Of a stretch of 64,000 nt of DNA, positions 36,230 through 44,386 are shown in pieces. The translations under genes and the position numbers were made by a program. Below the pieces are notes generated by a model. It saw only the letters and a program-made list of their open reading frames with translations, was not told where the DNA came from and made no database searches. Source of the stretch: an uncultured Dysgonomonas sp. GTDB taxonomy: Bacteria; Bacteroidota; Bacteroidia; Bacteroidales; Dysgonomonadaceae. How positions within the stretch are numbered: the first letter of the stretch is position 1; each line of letters begins with the position of its first letter. The DNA is taken from assembly GCA_900556485.1 (NCBI GenBank), contig USOX01000001.1, positions 248,001 to 312,000 on the forward strand, in the 5' to 3' direction.

Positions 36230-36924
36230 TGAAAGTGGGGATAATGCAGCCATATTTTTTGCCGTATATCGGATATTTTCAATTGTTGAATGCTGTTGAT
36301 AAATATGTGATATACGATAATATTCAATACACGAAAAAAGGCTGGATTAACCGCAACCGTATCCTACAAAACGGAAAGGATGCTATGATTTCCATTCCGA
36401 TAGAAAAAGATTCCGATTATCTGGATATAAAAGACAGGTTTGTATCGAAAGGGTTTGATAGGAAAAAGCTGATAAACCAGATACGAGAATCGTATCGTAA
36501 AGCATCTCATTTTGATGAAGTAATGCCTCTTGTCGAAAGTATTATAAATTATGAAGAGGATAACCTTTTCCTTTATATTTATAATTCGGTGATCAAGGTT
36601 TGTGAATATATAGGTATAAATACAGAGATCATTATTTCGTCTACATTAGATATTGATCATACATTGAAAGGACAAGATAAAGTGCTTGCTATATGTGAAA
36701 AACTTGGTGCAACTGATTATTATAATGCGATTGGAGGACAAGAGCTATATAATACAAGAGATTTTAAGGGCGAAAATATCGATTTGCATTTCGTCTCAAC
36801 GAATCCAATTGAATATAAACAGTTTAAAAATGAGTTTGTACCTTGGTTGTCTATAGTGGATGTGATGATGTTTAATTCTCTCCCCGAAATACATATAATA
36901 TTAGGTGAATATAAAATGATATAA
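36229..36924 (+). CDS. WbqC-like family protein
   Basis: 231 residues from MKVGIMQPYFLPYIGYFQLL, the diagnostic N-terminus of the WbqC family, with YDNIQYTKKGWINRNRI and QDKVLAICEKLGATDYYN following. Family members occur next to DegT aminotransferases in O-antigen loci and may act as N-acyltransferases or aminotransferase partners, but the reaction is not established. I use the ATG whose A is the last base of the DegT stop (TGATG), not one 9 bases upstream. Pairing with DegT suggests a shared amino-sugar step. Confidence 0.88.
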   Translation: MKVGIMQPYFLPYIGYFQLLNAVDKYVIYDNIQYTKKGWINRNRILQNGKDAMISIPIEKDSDYLDIKDRFVSKGFDRKKLINQIRESYRKASHFDEVMPLVESIINYEEDNLFLYIYNSVIKVCEYIGINTEIIISSTLDIDHTLKGQDKVLAICEKLGATDYYNAIGGQELYNTRDFKGENIDLHFVSTNPIEYKQFKNEFVPWLSIVDVMMFNSLPEIHIILGEYKMI

Positions 36925-36936
36925 CCCAAACTAAAA

Positions 36937-37530
36937 ATGGAAAACGAATTTGATTATTATCTACCCTTAGAAATGAATTCAGCAAATACTCCTTTATTAA
37001 TGGGTAATATAATTTATATACAACAAAGTCAAGCACCTAAAGGTCATATTGCTCAGTTAGTATTCAGATCACCCAATATTAGAAAACCGGATATAAATAC
37101 AGATTATTTACAACTGGATACAAATTCTGTATTTTCAAAAAAAATACATGATGCGCTAATAAATATACCGATAGAAGAGTTTCAATTAGTTCCTGCTTTA
37201 ATCTGGGACCAGAAAAAAGGTATAAAATATGAAAATTTTTATATTGCAAATGCATATAAAAAGATTAGTTCGTTTGATAAGGAAAAAACGATTTACTGGA
37301 AAATAAGTGACCTTACAGGAGCATGGGTAGATATTGAAAAAATTAATTTAGATAAGAATATTTTATCAAAAATTCCATTAGAAGAAAGATTAATATATAC
37401 TTCTGCTGAAAACTCGGCATTTGTTTTATATCACAAGACGATTGTGGATATAATACTATCAACTAATCCTAAAGGTGTAAACTTTATTCCTGTTGAAGAA
37501 TGGAATAATGATACATTTTTTTCAGAGTAA
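36937..37530 (+). CDS. Imm11/DUF1629-like protein (possible immunity protein)
   Basis: 197 residues, no signal or membrane segment. The C-terminal half (KISDLTGAWVDIEKINLDKN, SAENSAFVLYHKTIVDIIL, GVNFIPVEEWN) resembles the DUF1629/Imm11 immunity family as I remember it: a substrate-free alpha/beta protein whose members neutralise polymorphic toxins. The N-terminal YYLPLEMNSANTPLL is consistent. No toxin gene is adjacent. It lies inside the glycan operon, 12 bases after wbqC-like and 15 before the PLP-like gene, and is more AT-rich than either. The family call is by pattern only; an unrelated locus-specific protein is possible. Confidence 0.5.
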   Translation: MENEFDYYLPLEMNSANTPLLMGNIIYIQQSQAPKGHIAQLVFRSPNIRKPDINTDYLQLDTNSVFSKKIHDALINIPIEEFQLVPALIWDQKKGIKYENFYIANAYKKISSFDKEKTIYWKISDLTGAWVDIEKINLDKNILSKIPLEERLIYTSAENSAFVLYHKTIVDIILSTNPKGVNFIPVEEWNNDTFFSE

Positions 37531-37545
37531 TAGCCAAAGAACAAG

Positions 37546-38502
37546 ATGAAAGAAATAGGAGGATATTTTGAACTTCAACTCCGTAGAGGAGAACATTACC
37601 ATAAAGGTGCTGTACAGTTAAATACAGCGCGTAACTGCTTGGAGTATATTTTACGGGCAAAAAAATACAAGAAAATATATATACCTTATCTGGATTCGGA
37701 AGTGATATGGGAACCAATGAAAAAGTTAGGAATTGAATATGAATTCTATTCTGTTGATTTCCGGTTAGACCCAATTTTTGATAGGGAGCTTGGAAAAGAT
37801 GAAGTGTTTTTCTATTCAGACACCTATGGCATTAAATATTGCACTGTGGAGAAAATGGTAAAACGTTTTGGGAAACAGTTGATAATAGACAATACACATG
37901 CTTTTTACTCAAAACCATATCCGGGAATAGATACTATATATTCGCCCCGTAAGTTTTTTGGTCTTCCGGATGGAGCTTATCTGTATACTGATAAGTTGCT
38001 GTTCGAAGAGTTTGAACAGGATATGTCTATACCTCATATGACACACCTGATGAAGCGGATTGAATATGGTAATGCAAGTGCAGCCTATCAGGATTACTTG
38101 GATTATTGTGCAAGCCTGGTAGGACAACCTATAAAGAGAATGTCGAATCTGGCTTCTGCCCTTTTGGCAAATATTGATTACGAGAATCTGAAAGAAAGAC
38201 AAATAAGGAATTTTCAATATCTTCATTCGGCTTTGGGAGGAGATAATAGGTTCGAATACGACGATTTTCCGGTTGATACATGTCCTTTGAGCTATATGTT
38301 TTATTCTGAAGACCCAAATTTGAGAAAAAAGTTGATAGATAATAAGGTTTATGTGTCTACTTATTGGAAGGAAACATTAAATCTGGTAGAGAAAAATTCT
38401 GCTGAATACAAAATAGTAAACTTCTTATTGCCTTTGCCTTGTGATCATCGGTATGATGAGGAAGATATGAGGCGGATTATAGATGTTATCAGCCCCTCCT
38501 AG
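37546..38502 (+). CDS. Divergent PLP-aminotransferase-fold protein
   Basis: 318 residues, shorter than DegT enzymes (~370). QLNTARNCLEYILRAKKYKKIYIPYLD resembles the N-terminal cofactor domain of fold-type I. LIIDNTHAFYSK provides the Asp (Asp115), and IYSPRKFFGLPDGAYLY has a Lys at 136 in the position of the PLP lysine. C-terminal domain is present but divergent (YVSTYWKE...LPLPCDHRYDEEDMRRII). Likely an amino-sugar or acyl-transfer enzyme with changed substrate. The stop codon TAG falls inside the palindromic repeat at 38493-38519, so the natural C-terminus may have been altered. Confidence 0.65.
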   Translation: MKEIGGYFELQLRRGEHYHKGAVQLNTARNCLEYILRAKKYKKIYIPYLDSEVIWEPMKKLGIEYEFYSVDFRLDPIFDRELGKDEVFFYSDTYGIKYCTVEKMVKRFGKQLIIDNTHAFYSKPYPGIDTIYSPRKFFGLPDGAYLYTDKLLFEEFEQDMSIPHMTHLMKRIEYGNASAAYQDYLDYCASLVGQPIKRMSNLASALLANIDYENLKERQIRNFQYLHSALGGDNRFEYDDFPVDTCPLSYMFYSEDPNLRKKLIDNKVYVSTYWKETLNLVEKNSAEYKIVNFLLPLPCDHRYDEEDMRRIIDVISPS

Positions 38503-38519
38503 CCTCCCCAATGGGGAGG
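38493..38519. repeat. G/C-rich palindromic repeat, copy A
   Basis: CCTCCCC (38503-38509) and GGGGAGG (38513-38519) form a 7-bp stem with a 3-nt loop, preceded by CCCCTCCTAG. It is related to copy B at 38691-38720 in the same locus. It has no T-run, so a terminator is unlikely. It carries the stop codon of the preceding gene. Confidence 0.7.
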
Positions 38520-38616
38520 AATACAAAGAGAGTATTCTTGTGATGAAATAAGTGGTCTTTTATCTATATTGTACAAGAATGAAAAGATAAAAAGTAACAA
38601 TAAAAAGGTAGCAAAA

Positions 38617-38639
38617 GGTGTCACTCTTGTCACTTTTTT
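38617..38639. repeat. TGTCAC-type tandem motif, copy 3
   Basis: GGTGTCACTCTTGTCACTTTTTT, the complement arrangement of the 10407 and 10492 copies, in the spacer between the PLP-like gene and the next glycosyltransferase. Confidence 0.45.
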
Positions 38640-38654
38640 AAGAGGACGTTAAGG

Positions 38655-39581
38655 ATGAGTAATATCAATAACAATATACATGCATCAAGTCTCCCCTCCT
38701 TTGGAGGGGAAAGGGGGAGGCCATTGGTTTCTGTCTCAATGATTACTTACAATCATGAAAAGTTTATTGCCGAAGCAATAGAAGGGGTAGTTATGCAAAA
38801 AACAAACTTTCCTTTCGAACTTGTTATTGGTGAAGATTGTAGTACAGACAATACGAGAGCCATTTGTATAGAATATCAGAAAAAATATCCTGATATTATC
38901 CGGTTAAGATTACCTGAAACAAATCAGGGAATGATGCTAAATTGGATAAACAATATAGAAAGCGGAAAGGGAAAATATATTGCTCTTTGTGATGGTGACG
39001 ACTATTGGACAGACCCTCATAAATTGCAGAAGCAGGTAGACTTTATGGAGGCGAATCCTGATTTCGCACTTTGTTCGCATGCTACTCACACGCTTATGTG
39101 CGGTGTATTGGATGACAATATGGAGATAGAGAAAGATATATTGTCTACCGAAGACCTGATAAAAAAGGATTGGGCATTACTTACCGCTTCCATCTTTTTC
39201 CGTAAAGATGCTCATAAGACTCCCGATTGGTATTATACGGTAAAGAATGGTGATTATGCCCTTCAATTGATTGTTTCGTTGTCGGGAAAAATTAAGTTCC
39301 TGCCTGAATATATGGCAGTTTACCGTCAGCATCTGGGCGGAATGTCATCTACATTGAAGCCATTGAATCAGACTGCATGGATGGTACATTTATTGTATGA
39401 ATTCAATAAGTATACATCTGAGAAGTCCAAAAAGATAATTGTAGAACGGATAAAAAGGATGTTTAAGCTACAGATATATTATGCCTGGGGCTATAAGCTA
39501 AGGAAAGCAGCTGTAGTATTGGAAGTATATCAGAAATTACTGTTTATCAATCCATTTATGATAAAATCGAAACGCAAATAA
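38655..39581 (+). CDS. Glycosyltransferase family 2 with repeat-encoded N-terminus
   Basis: 308 residues. The GT2 core begins at PLVSVSMITYNHEKFIAEA, with VIGEDCSTDNTRAI and YIALCDGDDYWTDPHKL. The first ~25 residues (MSNINNNIHASSLPSFGGERGR) are unlike the relatives and are encoded by palindromic repeat B: CTCCCCTCCTTTGGAGGGG reads SLPSFGGE. This is an insertion within the N-terminus or a start in a foreign stretch. An alternative downstream ATG (MITYN) would lose the first strand, so the repeat seems to be translated. Overlaps the next gene by one base. Confidence 0.82.
   Translation: MSNINNNIHASSLPSFGGERGRPLVSVSMITYNHEKFIAEAIEGVVMQKTNFPFELVIGEDCSTDNTRAICIEYQKKYPDIIRLRLPETNQGMMLNWINNIESGKGKYIALCDGDDYWTDPHKLQKQVDFMEANPDFALCSHATHTLMCGVLDDNMEIEKDILSTEDLIKKDWALLTASIFFRKDAHKTPDWYYTVKNGDYALQLIVSLSGKIKFLPEYMAVYRQHLGGMSSTLKPLNQTAWMVHLLYEFNKYTSEKSKKIIVERIKRMFKLQIYYAWGYKLRKAAVVLEVYQKLLFINPFMIKSKRK
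38691..38720. repeat. G/C-rich palindromic repeat, copy B, inside coding sequence
   Basis: CCCCTCC (38693-38699) and GGAGGGG (38703-38709) form a 7-bp stem, followed by AAAGGGGGAGG. It is in frame with and apparently translated as the N-terminal SLPSFGGERGR of the glycosyltransferase. Confidence 0.7.
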
Positions 39582-40399
39582 TGAAACTGTCAATCATAAC
39601 TATTAACCTGAACAATAAAGATGGTTTGCAAAAGACTATCGATAGTGTTATATCCCAGACTTTTACCGATTATGAGTTTATCATCATAGATGGTAAATCG
39701 GGTGATGGTAGCGTTGAGCTTATACAACAATATAAGGATAAAGTTACTTATTGGGTTAGTGAGAAGGATAGTGGAATATATAACGCGCAAAATAAAGGAA
39801 TAAAGCAAGCTAAAGGCGAATATCTATACTTCCTTAATTCGGGAGATGCTTTGTATGAAAAAGATACGTTAGAGAAGGTATTTGCCGATGACCCTCATGA
39901 TCCATTTATCTGTGGTAGTTTCTATATGGAGGTAGGTGGCAGGCTTGAAGCTGATACTACCTATAAGGACAGGGATTGGCATATGGCTATATATGAACTT
40001 TTCTCAGGCTTTCTTTGCCATCAGGCATTTTTTATTCATCGCAGCAATTTTGAGAAATATGGGCTATACGATGAGAGTTTGCGGGTAGTTGCCGATTGGA
40101 AGTTGTTCTTTCAAGGTATAGCAATAGATCATTTGCCTGTGAATTATGTGGATACATTTATTGTAATATATAATATGGAGGGTTTTAGCACACAGATAGG
40201 AGGGGAAGTTATTTACCCGGAAAAACTAAAAGTATGCAGGGAATTCCTGAATGAGGAGGCTGTGAAGAAACTTGAGCGTCTTTATTATTTGGAGCAAAAC
40301 GGATTTGTTACTGATATAATGAAATCGAAAAGGTGGATATATAACGGTTTCCGGACATTCTGTAAGATAGGTCGCATCTTCGGTTTTGTCAAAGGCTGA
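39581..40399 (+). CDS. Glycosyltransferase family 2, WfgS-like
   Basis: 272 residues. LSIITINLNNKDGLQKTIDSVI, FIIIDGKSGDGSVELI, DSGIYNAQNKGIKQAKGEY, YFLNSGDALYEKD and CHQAFFIHRSNF mark it as a paralogue of the enzymes at 29286 and 32486. Last gene of the polysaccharide locus; the ATG shares a base with the previous stop (TAATG). The C-terminal WIYNGFRTFCKIGRIFGFV is a basic amphipathic tail that may touch the membrane. Confidence 0.88.
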   Translation: MKLSIITINLNNKDGLQKTIDSVISQTFTDYEFIIIDGKSGDGSVELIQQYKDKVTYWVSEKDSGIYNAQNKGIKQAKGEYLYFLNSGDALYEKDTLEKVFADDPHDPFICGSFYMEVGGRLEADTTYKDRDWHMAIYELFSGFLCHQAFFIHRSNFEKYGLYDESLRVVADWKLFFQGIAIDHLPVNYVDTFIVIYNMEGFSTQIGGEVIYPEKLKVCREFLNEEAVKKLERLYYLEQNGFVTDIMKSKRWIYNGFRTFCKIGRIFGFVKG

Positions 40400-40510
40400 G
40401 AACCTAAAATGTTAAAAAACAGATTGTAGACAATAAGATATATACTAGGGCGTTTGATATGTAGAAATAACTAAAAACCTGTTTAAACTGTTACACGGAT
40501 ATTTATATCC

Positions 40511-40684
40511 ATGATAAATCGTACGCCTATGGGAAAAATTATTACTCCAAATCGCCTTGACAAAAAGAATGAGGAGGTTGTCGCACCTTCTGCCAAAACA
40601 CTGGATTTCATTAAGCAATTTGCACATACTTATCATGTAGAGAAGTCGCTGCCTAAGCCAATCAATGGATTTTGCACAAATTGA
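40511..40684 (+). CDS. 57-aa conserved Bacteroidales small protein
   Basis: A short frame not long enough for routine gene finding. It reads MINRTPMGKIITPNRLDKKN, EEVVAPSAKTLDFIKQFAHT, YHVEKSLPKPINGFCTN. The block VVAPSAKTLDFIKQFAHTYHVE, highly non-random and amphipathic, matches a small protein I recall as widespread and unnamed in Bacteroidales. The second Met (40529) may be the real start. A perfect inverted repeat GGATAT-TT-ATATCC ends exactly at 40510, touching the ATG. A terminator follows at 40705-40744. Function unknown; DNA-independent role cannot be excluded. Confidence 0.65.
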   Translation: MINRTPMGKIITPNRLDKKNEEVVAPSAKTLDFIKQFAHTYHVEKSLPKPINGFCTN

Positions 40685-40704
40685 TTTTCTGATCATAAGA
40701 AACA

Positions 40705-40744
40705 GAAGAGGTATAGGCTAAAAGTTTGTACCTCTTTTCTTTTG
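40705..40744 (+). terminator. Terminator after 57-aa gene
   Basis: GAAGAGGTA (40705-40713) pairs with TACCTCTTTTC (40729 on) around a ~15-nt loop, followed by a T-rich tail. Confidence 0.75.
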
Positions 40745-40763
40745 TCCTACATCTGCTTTTTAG

Positions 40764-40771
40764 TACTTTTG
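40764..40771 (+). promoter_or_regulatory. -7 box before rpe
   Basis: TACTTTTG fits TAnnTTTG, 51 bases before the rpe ATG. The same octamer precedes the nrnA-like gene. Confidence 0.5.
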
Positions 40772-40822
40772 TTTTATAGAGTTAAGCTTAGTCATTTATA
40801 ACCCATAACTCACTAAAAAGAC

Positions 40823-41476
40823 ATGCCTCATAAAATAGCTCCCTCTTTATTATCTGCTGATTTCCTGAATCTAGAAGCGGATGTTGAAATGATAAATAAT
40901 AGCGAAGCCGATTGGTTTCATTGCGATGTAATGGATGGAACATTTGTTCCAAATCTTTCATTTGGGTTTCCGATTATAAAGCAAATCAGTACAATAGCAA
41001 AGAAACCATTGGATGTGCATCTGATGATTGTTAATCCTGACAAATATGTTGAGCAGGTGAAAGATGCAGGGGCTTATATGATGAATGTACATTATGAGGC
41101 TTGTACCCACTTGCATAGAGTGGTGGGAGCAATCCATGATGCAGGAATGAAAGCAGGTGTAACATTAAATCCGCATACCCCTGTATCGCTTCTGGAAGAT
41201 ATTCTACAGGATGTGGATATGGTGCTGCTAATGACAGTTAATCCCGGATTTGGTGGTCAGAAGTTTATCGAACATTCTCTTACGAAGGTAGCTAGACTAA
41301 AAGAAATGATACTTAAGAAGAACTTACATACCCTGATAGAAGTGGATGGAGGTGTTAATCTTGAGACAGGAAAGAGGTTGGTTGATGCCGGAGCAGATGT
41401 ATTGGTAGCAGGGAATGCCGTTTTTGCTGATCCAAACCCAACAGAAATGATTCATAAACTGAAAAGTATAGTGTGA
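40823..41476 (+). CDS. rpe: Ribulose-phosphate 3-epimerase
   Basis: It interconverts ribulose-5-phosphate and xylulose-5-phosphate in the pentose phosphate pathway. 217-residue TIM barrel: IAPSLLSADFLNLEADV (N-terminal strand), WFHCDVMDGTFVPNLSFG (metal and catalytic Asp), LDVHLMIVNP, LLMTVNPGFGGQKFI (catalytic Asp region with metal ligands), IEVDGGVN and AGADVLVAGNAVF for phosphate binding. Normal length. Overlaps comEC by 4 bases. Confidence 0.96.
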   Translation: MPHKIAPSLLSADFLNLEADVEMINNSEADWFHCDVMDGTFVPNLSFGFPIIKQISTIAKKPLDVHLMIVNPDKYVEQVKDAGAYMMNVHYEACTHLHRVVGAIHDAGMKAGVTLNPHTPVSLLEDILQDVDMVLLMTVNPGFGGQKFIEHSLTKVARLKEMILKKNLHTLIEVDGGVNLETGKRLVDAGADVLVAGNAVFADPNPTEMIHKLKSIV

Positions 41477-43053
41477 AAAATTCATTGGCGAGAACACCAT
41501 TTCTGTTTTTGTCCATTCCTCTGATTATAGGAATACTTTTACAATATTACTTTCGGATACAATATATAAGCATGGCATTTTTCCTTATGGGGATAACTGC
41601 TATGCTTTCTTCTTATTTTATTCCTCAACAAAAAGAGTTTAAGTGGAGATGGTTATTTGGAGTAGGTGTTTTCTTCTTCATTATAGGAATTGGTCTTGTA
41701 TCGACTAATATAAGACAGCAGCAATCAATGTTCACATTTTCGGAAGAGAGAAAAGCATATCTTGGCGTAATAACCGATACCCCACAAGAAAAAGCTAAAA
41801 CAACTGCATATAAAGTAAAACTACTAAATGAGGATAAAAATATAGTCTGTTATTTTCAGCGCGATCAGTCGATAAAGGAACGGTTATTACCTGGTGATGA
41901 AATACTATTTTATGGGAAAATACAGCCTTTTCAGAATATGGGAGACTTCGATTATGTAACATATATGCACAATCAGGGGTTTGCAGGTTCTGCCTATATA
42001 CCATTGACTGCATGGAAAAAGACTGGTGAAAGGTCTTCATCCCTTAAACTATATGCACTGACTTATAGACAAAAGATTCTGAATTTCTATCAATCGCTCG
42101 GACTGGATAATACCGAATATAGCATCCTTGCTGCACTGACATTAGGTTATAAAAATGAATTAAGTGACGAGTTGAAGCAAGGCTTCAGAGCTACCGGAAC
42201 TGTACACGTACTTTCTACCAGTGGTTTACACGTAGGTATTATCTATTTTATGATAAGCTTATTTCTTTGTTTTATTCGTAGAGGAAGTAGATATTATAAG
42301 TTAAAGCCTGTACTCATTATTCTTTTATTGTGGGGTTATTCTTTTGTTATTGGCTTACCTGTGTCTGTAGTTAGGGCAAGTCAGATGTTGTCTGTTTTTT
42401 GTCTTGCTGAGTTTTTCGGGAAGAAGAATGCTTCGATGCATGCTGTCTTTATTGCCGTATTCTTTATGTTGCTATATAATCCATTATCACTGTTCGATGT
42501 TGGTTTTCAATTGAGTTTTGCTTCTGTGATATCTATAATTTGGTTACAGCCCAAAGCTTCAAGCTTGTTGAAAACGGATAATAGATATTTGAGGTATATC
42601 TGGCAGGCATTTACCCTCTCGATAGTTGCCCAATTGGCTACTTTTCCTATTTGCTTATACTATTTTGGCACATTTCCTACTTATTTCTTTGCAACTAATC
42701 TTATAATCGTACCTCTGGTTTCTTTTATCATTTATTGTGCAGGAGGGATTATTATCGCCAAATTATTGAGTTATATATTACCTACTTTTAGTGATTACCT
42801 CTTCTATCTTCCTGTAATGGTTATGCAATGGTTAGTGAAAGGAATGACCTCTATTATTCAGTTCTTCGAACAACTACCCATGGCGCAATTAGATAATCTG
42901 AAAATATCGTTTATTGATTTACTGTTGATATATACATTAATTGTAGGATTCGTTATTTTCTTTATCTATAAAAAGCCAAAGGCACTGATTGTAGGGTTAT
43001 CTGCATTTTTAGGATTTCTTGTATTACAAACTTTTGATAATCTAATTGTTTAG
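41473..43053 (+). CDS. comEC: ComEC/Rec2-family protein lacking the metallo-beta-lactamase domain
   Basis: 526 residues, polytopic. N-terminal DUF4131-like region (LARTPFLFLSIPLIIGIL to ~170) followed by the Competence domain with HVLSTSGLHVGIIYFMISLF, the conserved GLHVG block, and GLPVSVVRASQMLSVFCLAEFFGK. About ten hydrophobic segments. The DNA-uptake ComEC of other phyla carries an additional C-terminal metallo-beta-lactamase-like nuclease; here the chain ends after the last TM segments. GTG start at 41473 (overlapping rpe by 4). Function in DNA transport is inferred from family only. Confidence 0.87.
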   Translation: MKNSLARTPFLFLSIPLIIGILLQYYFRIQYISMAFFLMGITAMLSSYFIPQQKEFKWRWLFGVGVFFFIIGIGLVSTNIRQQQSMFTFSEERKAYLGVITDTPQEKAKTTAYKVKLLNEDKNIVCYFQRDQSIKERLLPGDEILFYGKIQPFQNMGDFDYVTYMHNQGFAGSAYIPLTAWKKTGERSSSLKLYALTYRQKILNFYQSLGLDNTEYSILAALTLGYKNELSDELKQGFRATGTVHVLSTSGLHVGIIYFMISLFLCFIRRGSRYYKLKPVLIILLLWGYSFVIGLPVSVVRASQMLSVFCLAEFFGKKNASMHAVFIAVFFMLLYNPLSLFDVGFQLSFASVISIIWLQPKASSLLKTDNRYLRYIWQAFTLSIVAQLATFPICLYYFGTFPTYFFATNLIIVPLVSFIIYCAGGIIIAKLLSYILPTFSDYLFYLPVMVMQWLVKGMTSIIQFFEQLPMAQLDNLKISFIDLLLIYTLIVGFVIFFIYKKPKALIVGLSAFLGFLVLQTFDNLIV

Positions 43054-43168
43054 TTTGTCTACTAAAAGATAATCCTGCATAAATAAAGGCCTTTAGCTAA
43101 AGATTGTAAAAATATAAACATTGCTTCTCTTACACTGGTTCTGATTAGTAGTTTAGCATAATTTTTAG

Positions 43169-43176
43169 TACTTTTG
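43169..43176 (+). promoter_or_regulatory. -7 box before nrnA-like gene
   Basis: TACTTTTG, 40 bases before the ATG at 43217. Confidence 0.5.
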
Positions 43177-43216
43177 TGCCTACAAAAAACAGGATTTATT
43201 AAGAACATACAAATAA

Positions 43217-44248
43217 ATGATTTCGAAGATTATAGCCAGCAATAAAATAACAGAAGTGGAAGAGCTTCTGGACAAATATGATAAAATTGTAATAGTGACT
43301 CATGTCTCTCCCGATGGAGATGCTATAGGGTCATCATTGGGGCTTTATCATTATCTCAATGATCTTGGAAATACAGTAAATGTGATTGTTCCTAATTCGT
43401 ACCCTGATTTTTTGAAATGGATACCCGGAGCAAAAGAGATCATTGATTTTGAGAAGTATCCTGATTTTTCTCAAAAGCTGATAGACGAAGCAGAGCTAAT
43501 ATTCTGTCTCGACTTTAATATACCTAAACGTGCCCATAATCTGGGACCATTGGTAGAAGCAGCTAAAGCAAAAAAGATATTGATAGATCATCACCCTGAA
43601 CCATCTGATTTTTGTGATGTAATGATATCTTATCCGCAAATATCATCAACAAGTGAACTTATATTCAGATTAATATGCCGGATGGGCGATTTCGAAGTAA
43701 TGAGCTACGAAAGTGCGACCGCTATTTATACAGGTATGATGACTGATACCGGAGCCTTTACATATAACTCTAATGATGCAGAAATTTTTTATATCATTGG
43801 AGAATTGCTAAAGAAGGGTATAAACAAAGACCAAATATATTCTAATGTATACCACAACTATTCGGAAGACCGCTTTCGTTTGTTAGGTTTTACATTATCC
43901 GAGAAGATGAAAATCTATCCGGAATATCATGCGGCCCTTATCTGGCTTACGAATGAGGAGCAAAGTAAATATAGTGTAAAAAAGGGCGATACTGAAGGGT
44001 TTGCCAATATGCCACTCAATATAAAAGGAATTATTTTCTCAGTTTTTATCAGAGAAGACAATGAAATGATAAAAATTTCGTTTCGTTCTCAGGGAGGCTT
44101 CCCAAGCAATAAATTTGCATCGCAATGTTATAATGGTGGAGGCCATCTTAATGCTGCCGGTGGAGAATTTTATGGGACAATGGATGAGGCTATTGCTATA
44201 TTCGAAAAGGCATTACCTGAATATGCAGACCTACTGAAACAAAAATGA
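43217..44248 (+). CDS. nrnA: DHH/DHHA1 phosphoesterase, NrnA-like
   Basis: 343 residues. Bifunctional oligoribonuclease/pAp phosphatase family that degrades nano-RNA and 3'-phosphoadenosine phosphate. DHH motifs: IVTHVSPDGDAIGSSLGLYH, ELIFCLDFNIPKRAHNLG, ILIDHHPEP (the DHH triad) and TGMMTDTGAFTYNS. The C-terminal DHHA1 domain has CYNGGGHLNAAGGEF. Intact; normal length. Located ahead of the DUF4827 lipoprotein and glmM, an arrangement I remember from other Bacteroidales. Confidence 0.9.
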   Translation: MISKIIASNKITEVEELLDKYDKIVIVTHVSPDGDAIGSSLGLYHYLNDLGNTVNVIVPNSYPDFLKWIPGAKEIIDFEKYPDFSQKLIDEAELIFCLDFNIPKRAHNLGPLVEAAKAKKILIDHHPEPSDFCDVMISYPQISSTSELIFRLICRMGDFEVMSYESATAIYTGMMTDTGAFTYNSNDAEIFYIIGELLKKGINKDQIYSNVYHNYSEDRFRLLGFTLSEKMKIYPEYHAALIWLTNEEQSKYSVKKGDTEGFANMPLNIKGIIFSVFIREDNEMIKISFRSQGGFPSNKFASQCYNGGGHLNAAGGEFYGTMDEAIAIFEKALPEYADLLKQK

Positions 44249-44323
44249 TTAATTCTTAAATAAAGTAAACTAACAATAGGCGTATAAGGTTACAGACTCG
44301 AAAAATGAAAAAAAATAGTACAT

Positions 44324-44350
44324 TTGTTACTGTTACCTTTGTCACTTTTT
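44324..44350. repeat. TGTCAC-type tandem motif, weak copy 4
   Basis: GTTACTGTTACCTTTGTCACTTTTT: one perfect TGTCAC and two diverged units (GTTAC), in the 138-base gap before the DUF4827 gene. Confidence 0.3.
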
Positions 44351-44386
44351 ACATTTCGAACAAAAACTAAGCAATACATTGAATAA

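Noticed and set aside
34144..36327. Several 60-170-codon minus-strand frames across the glycan genes
   Set aside because: All are antisense to strongly motif-supported glycosyltransferase or DegT genes and have odd composition.
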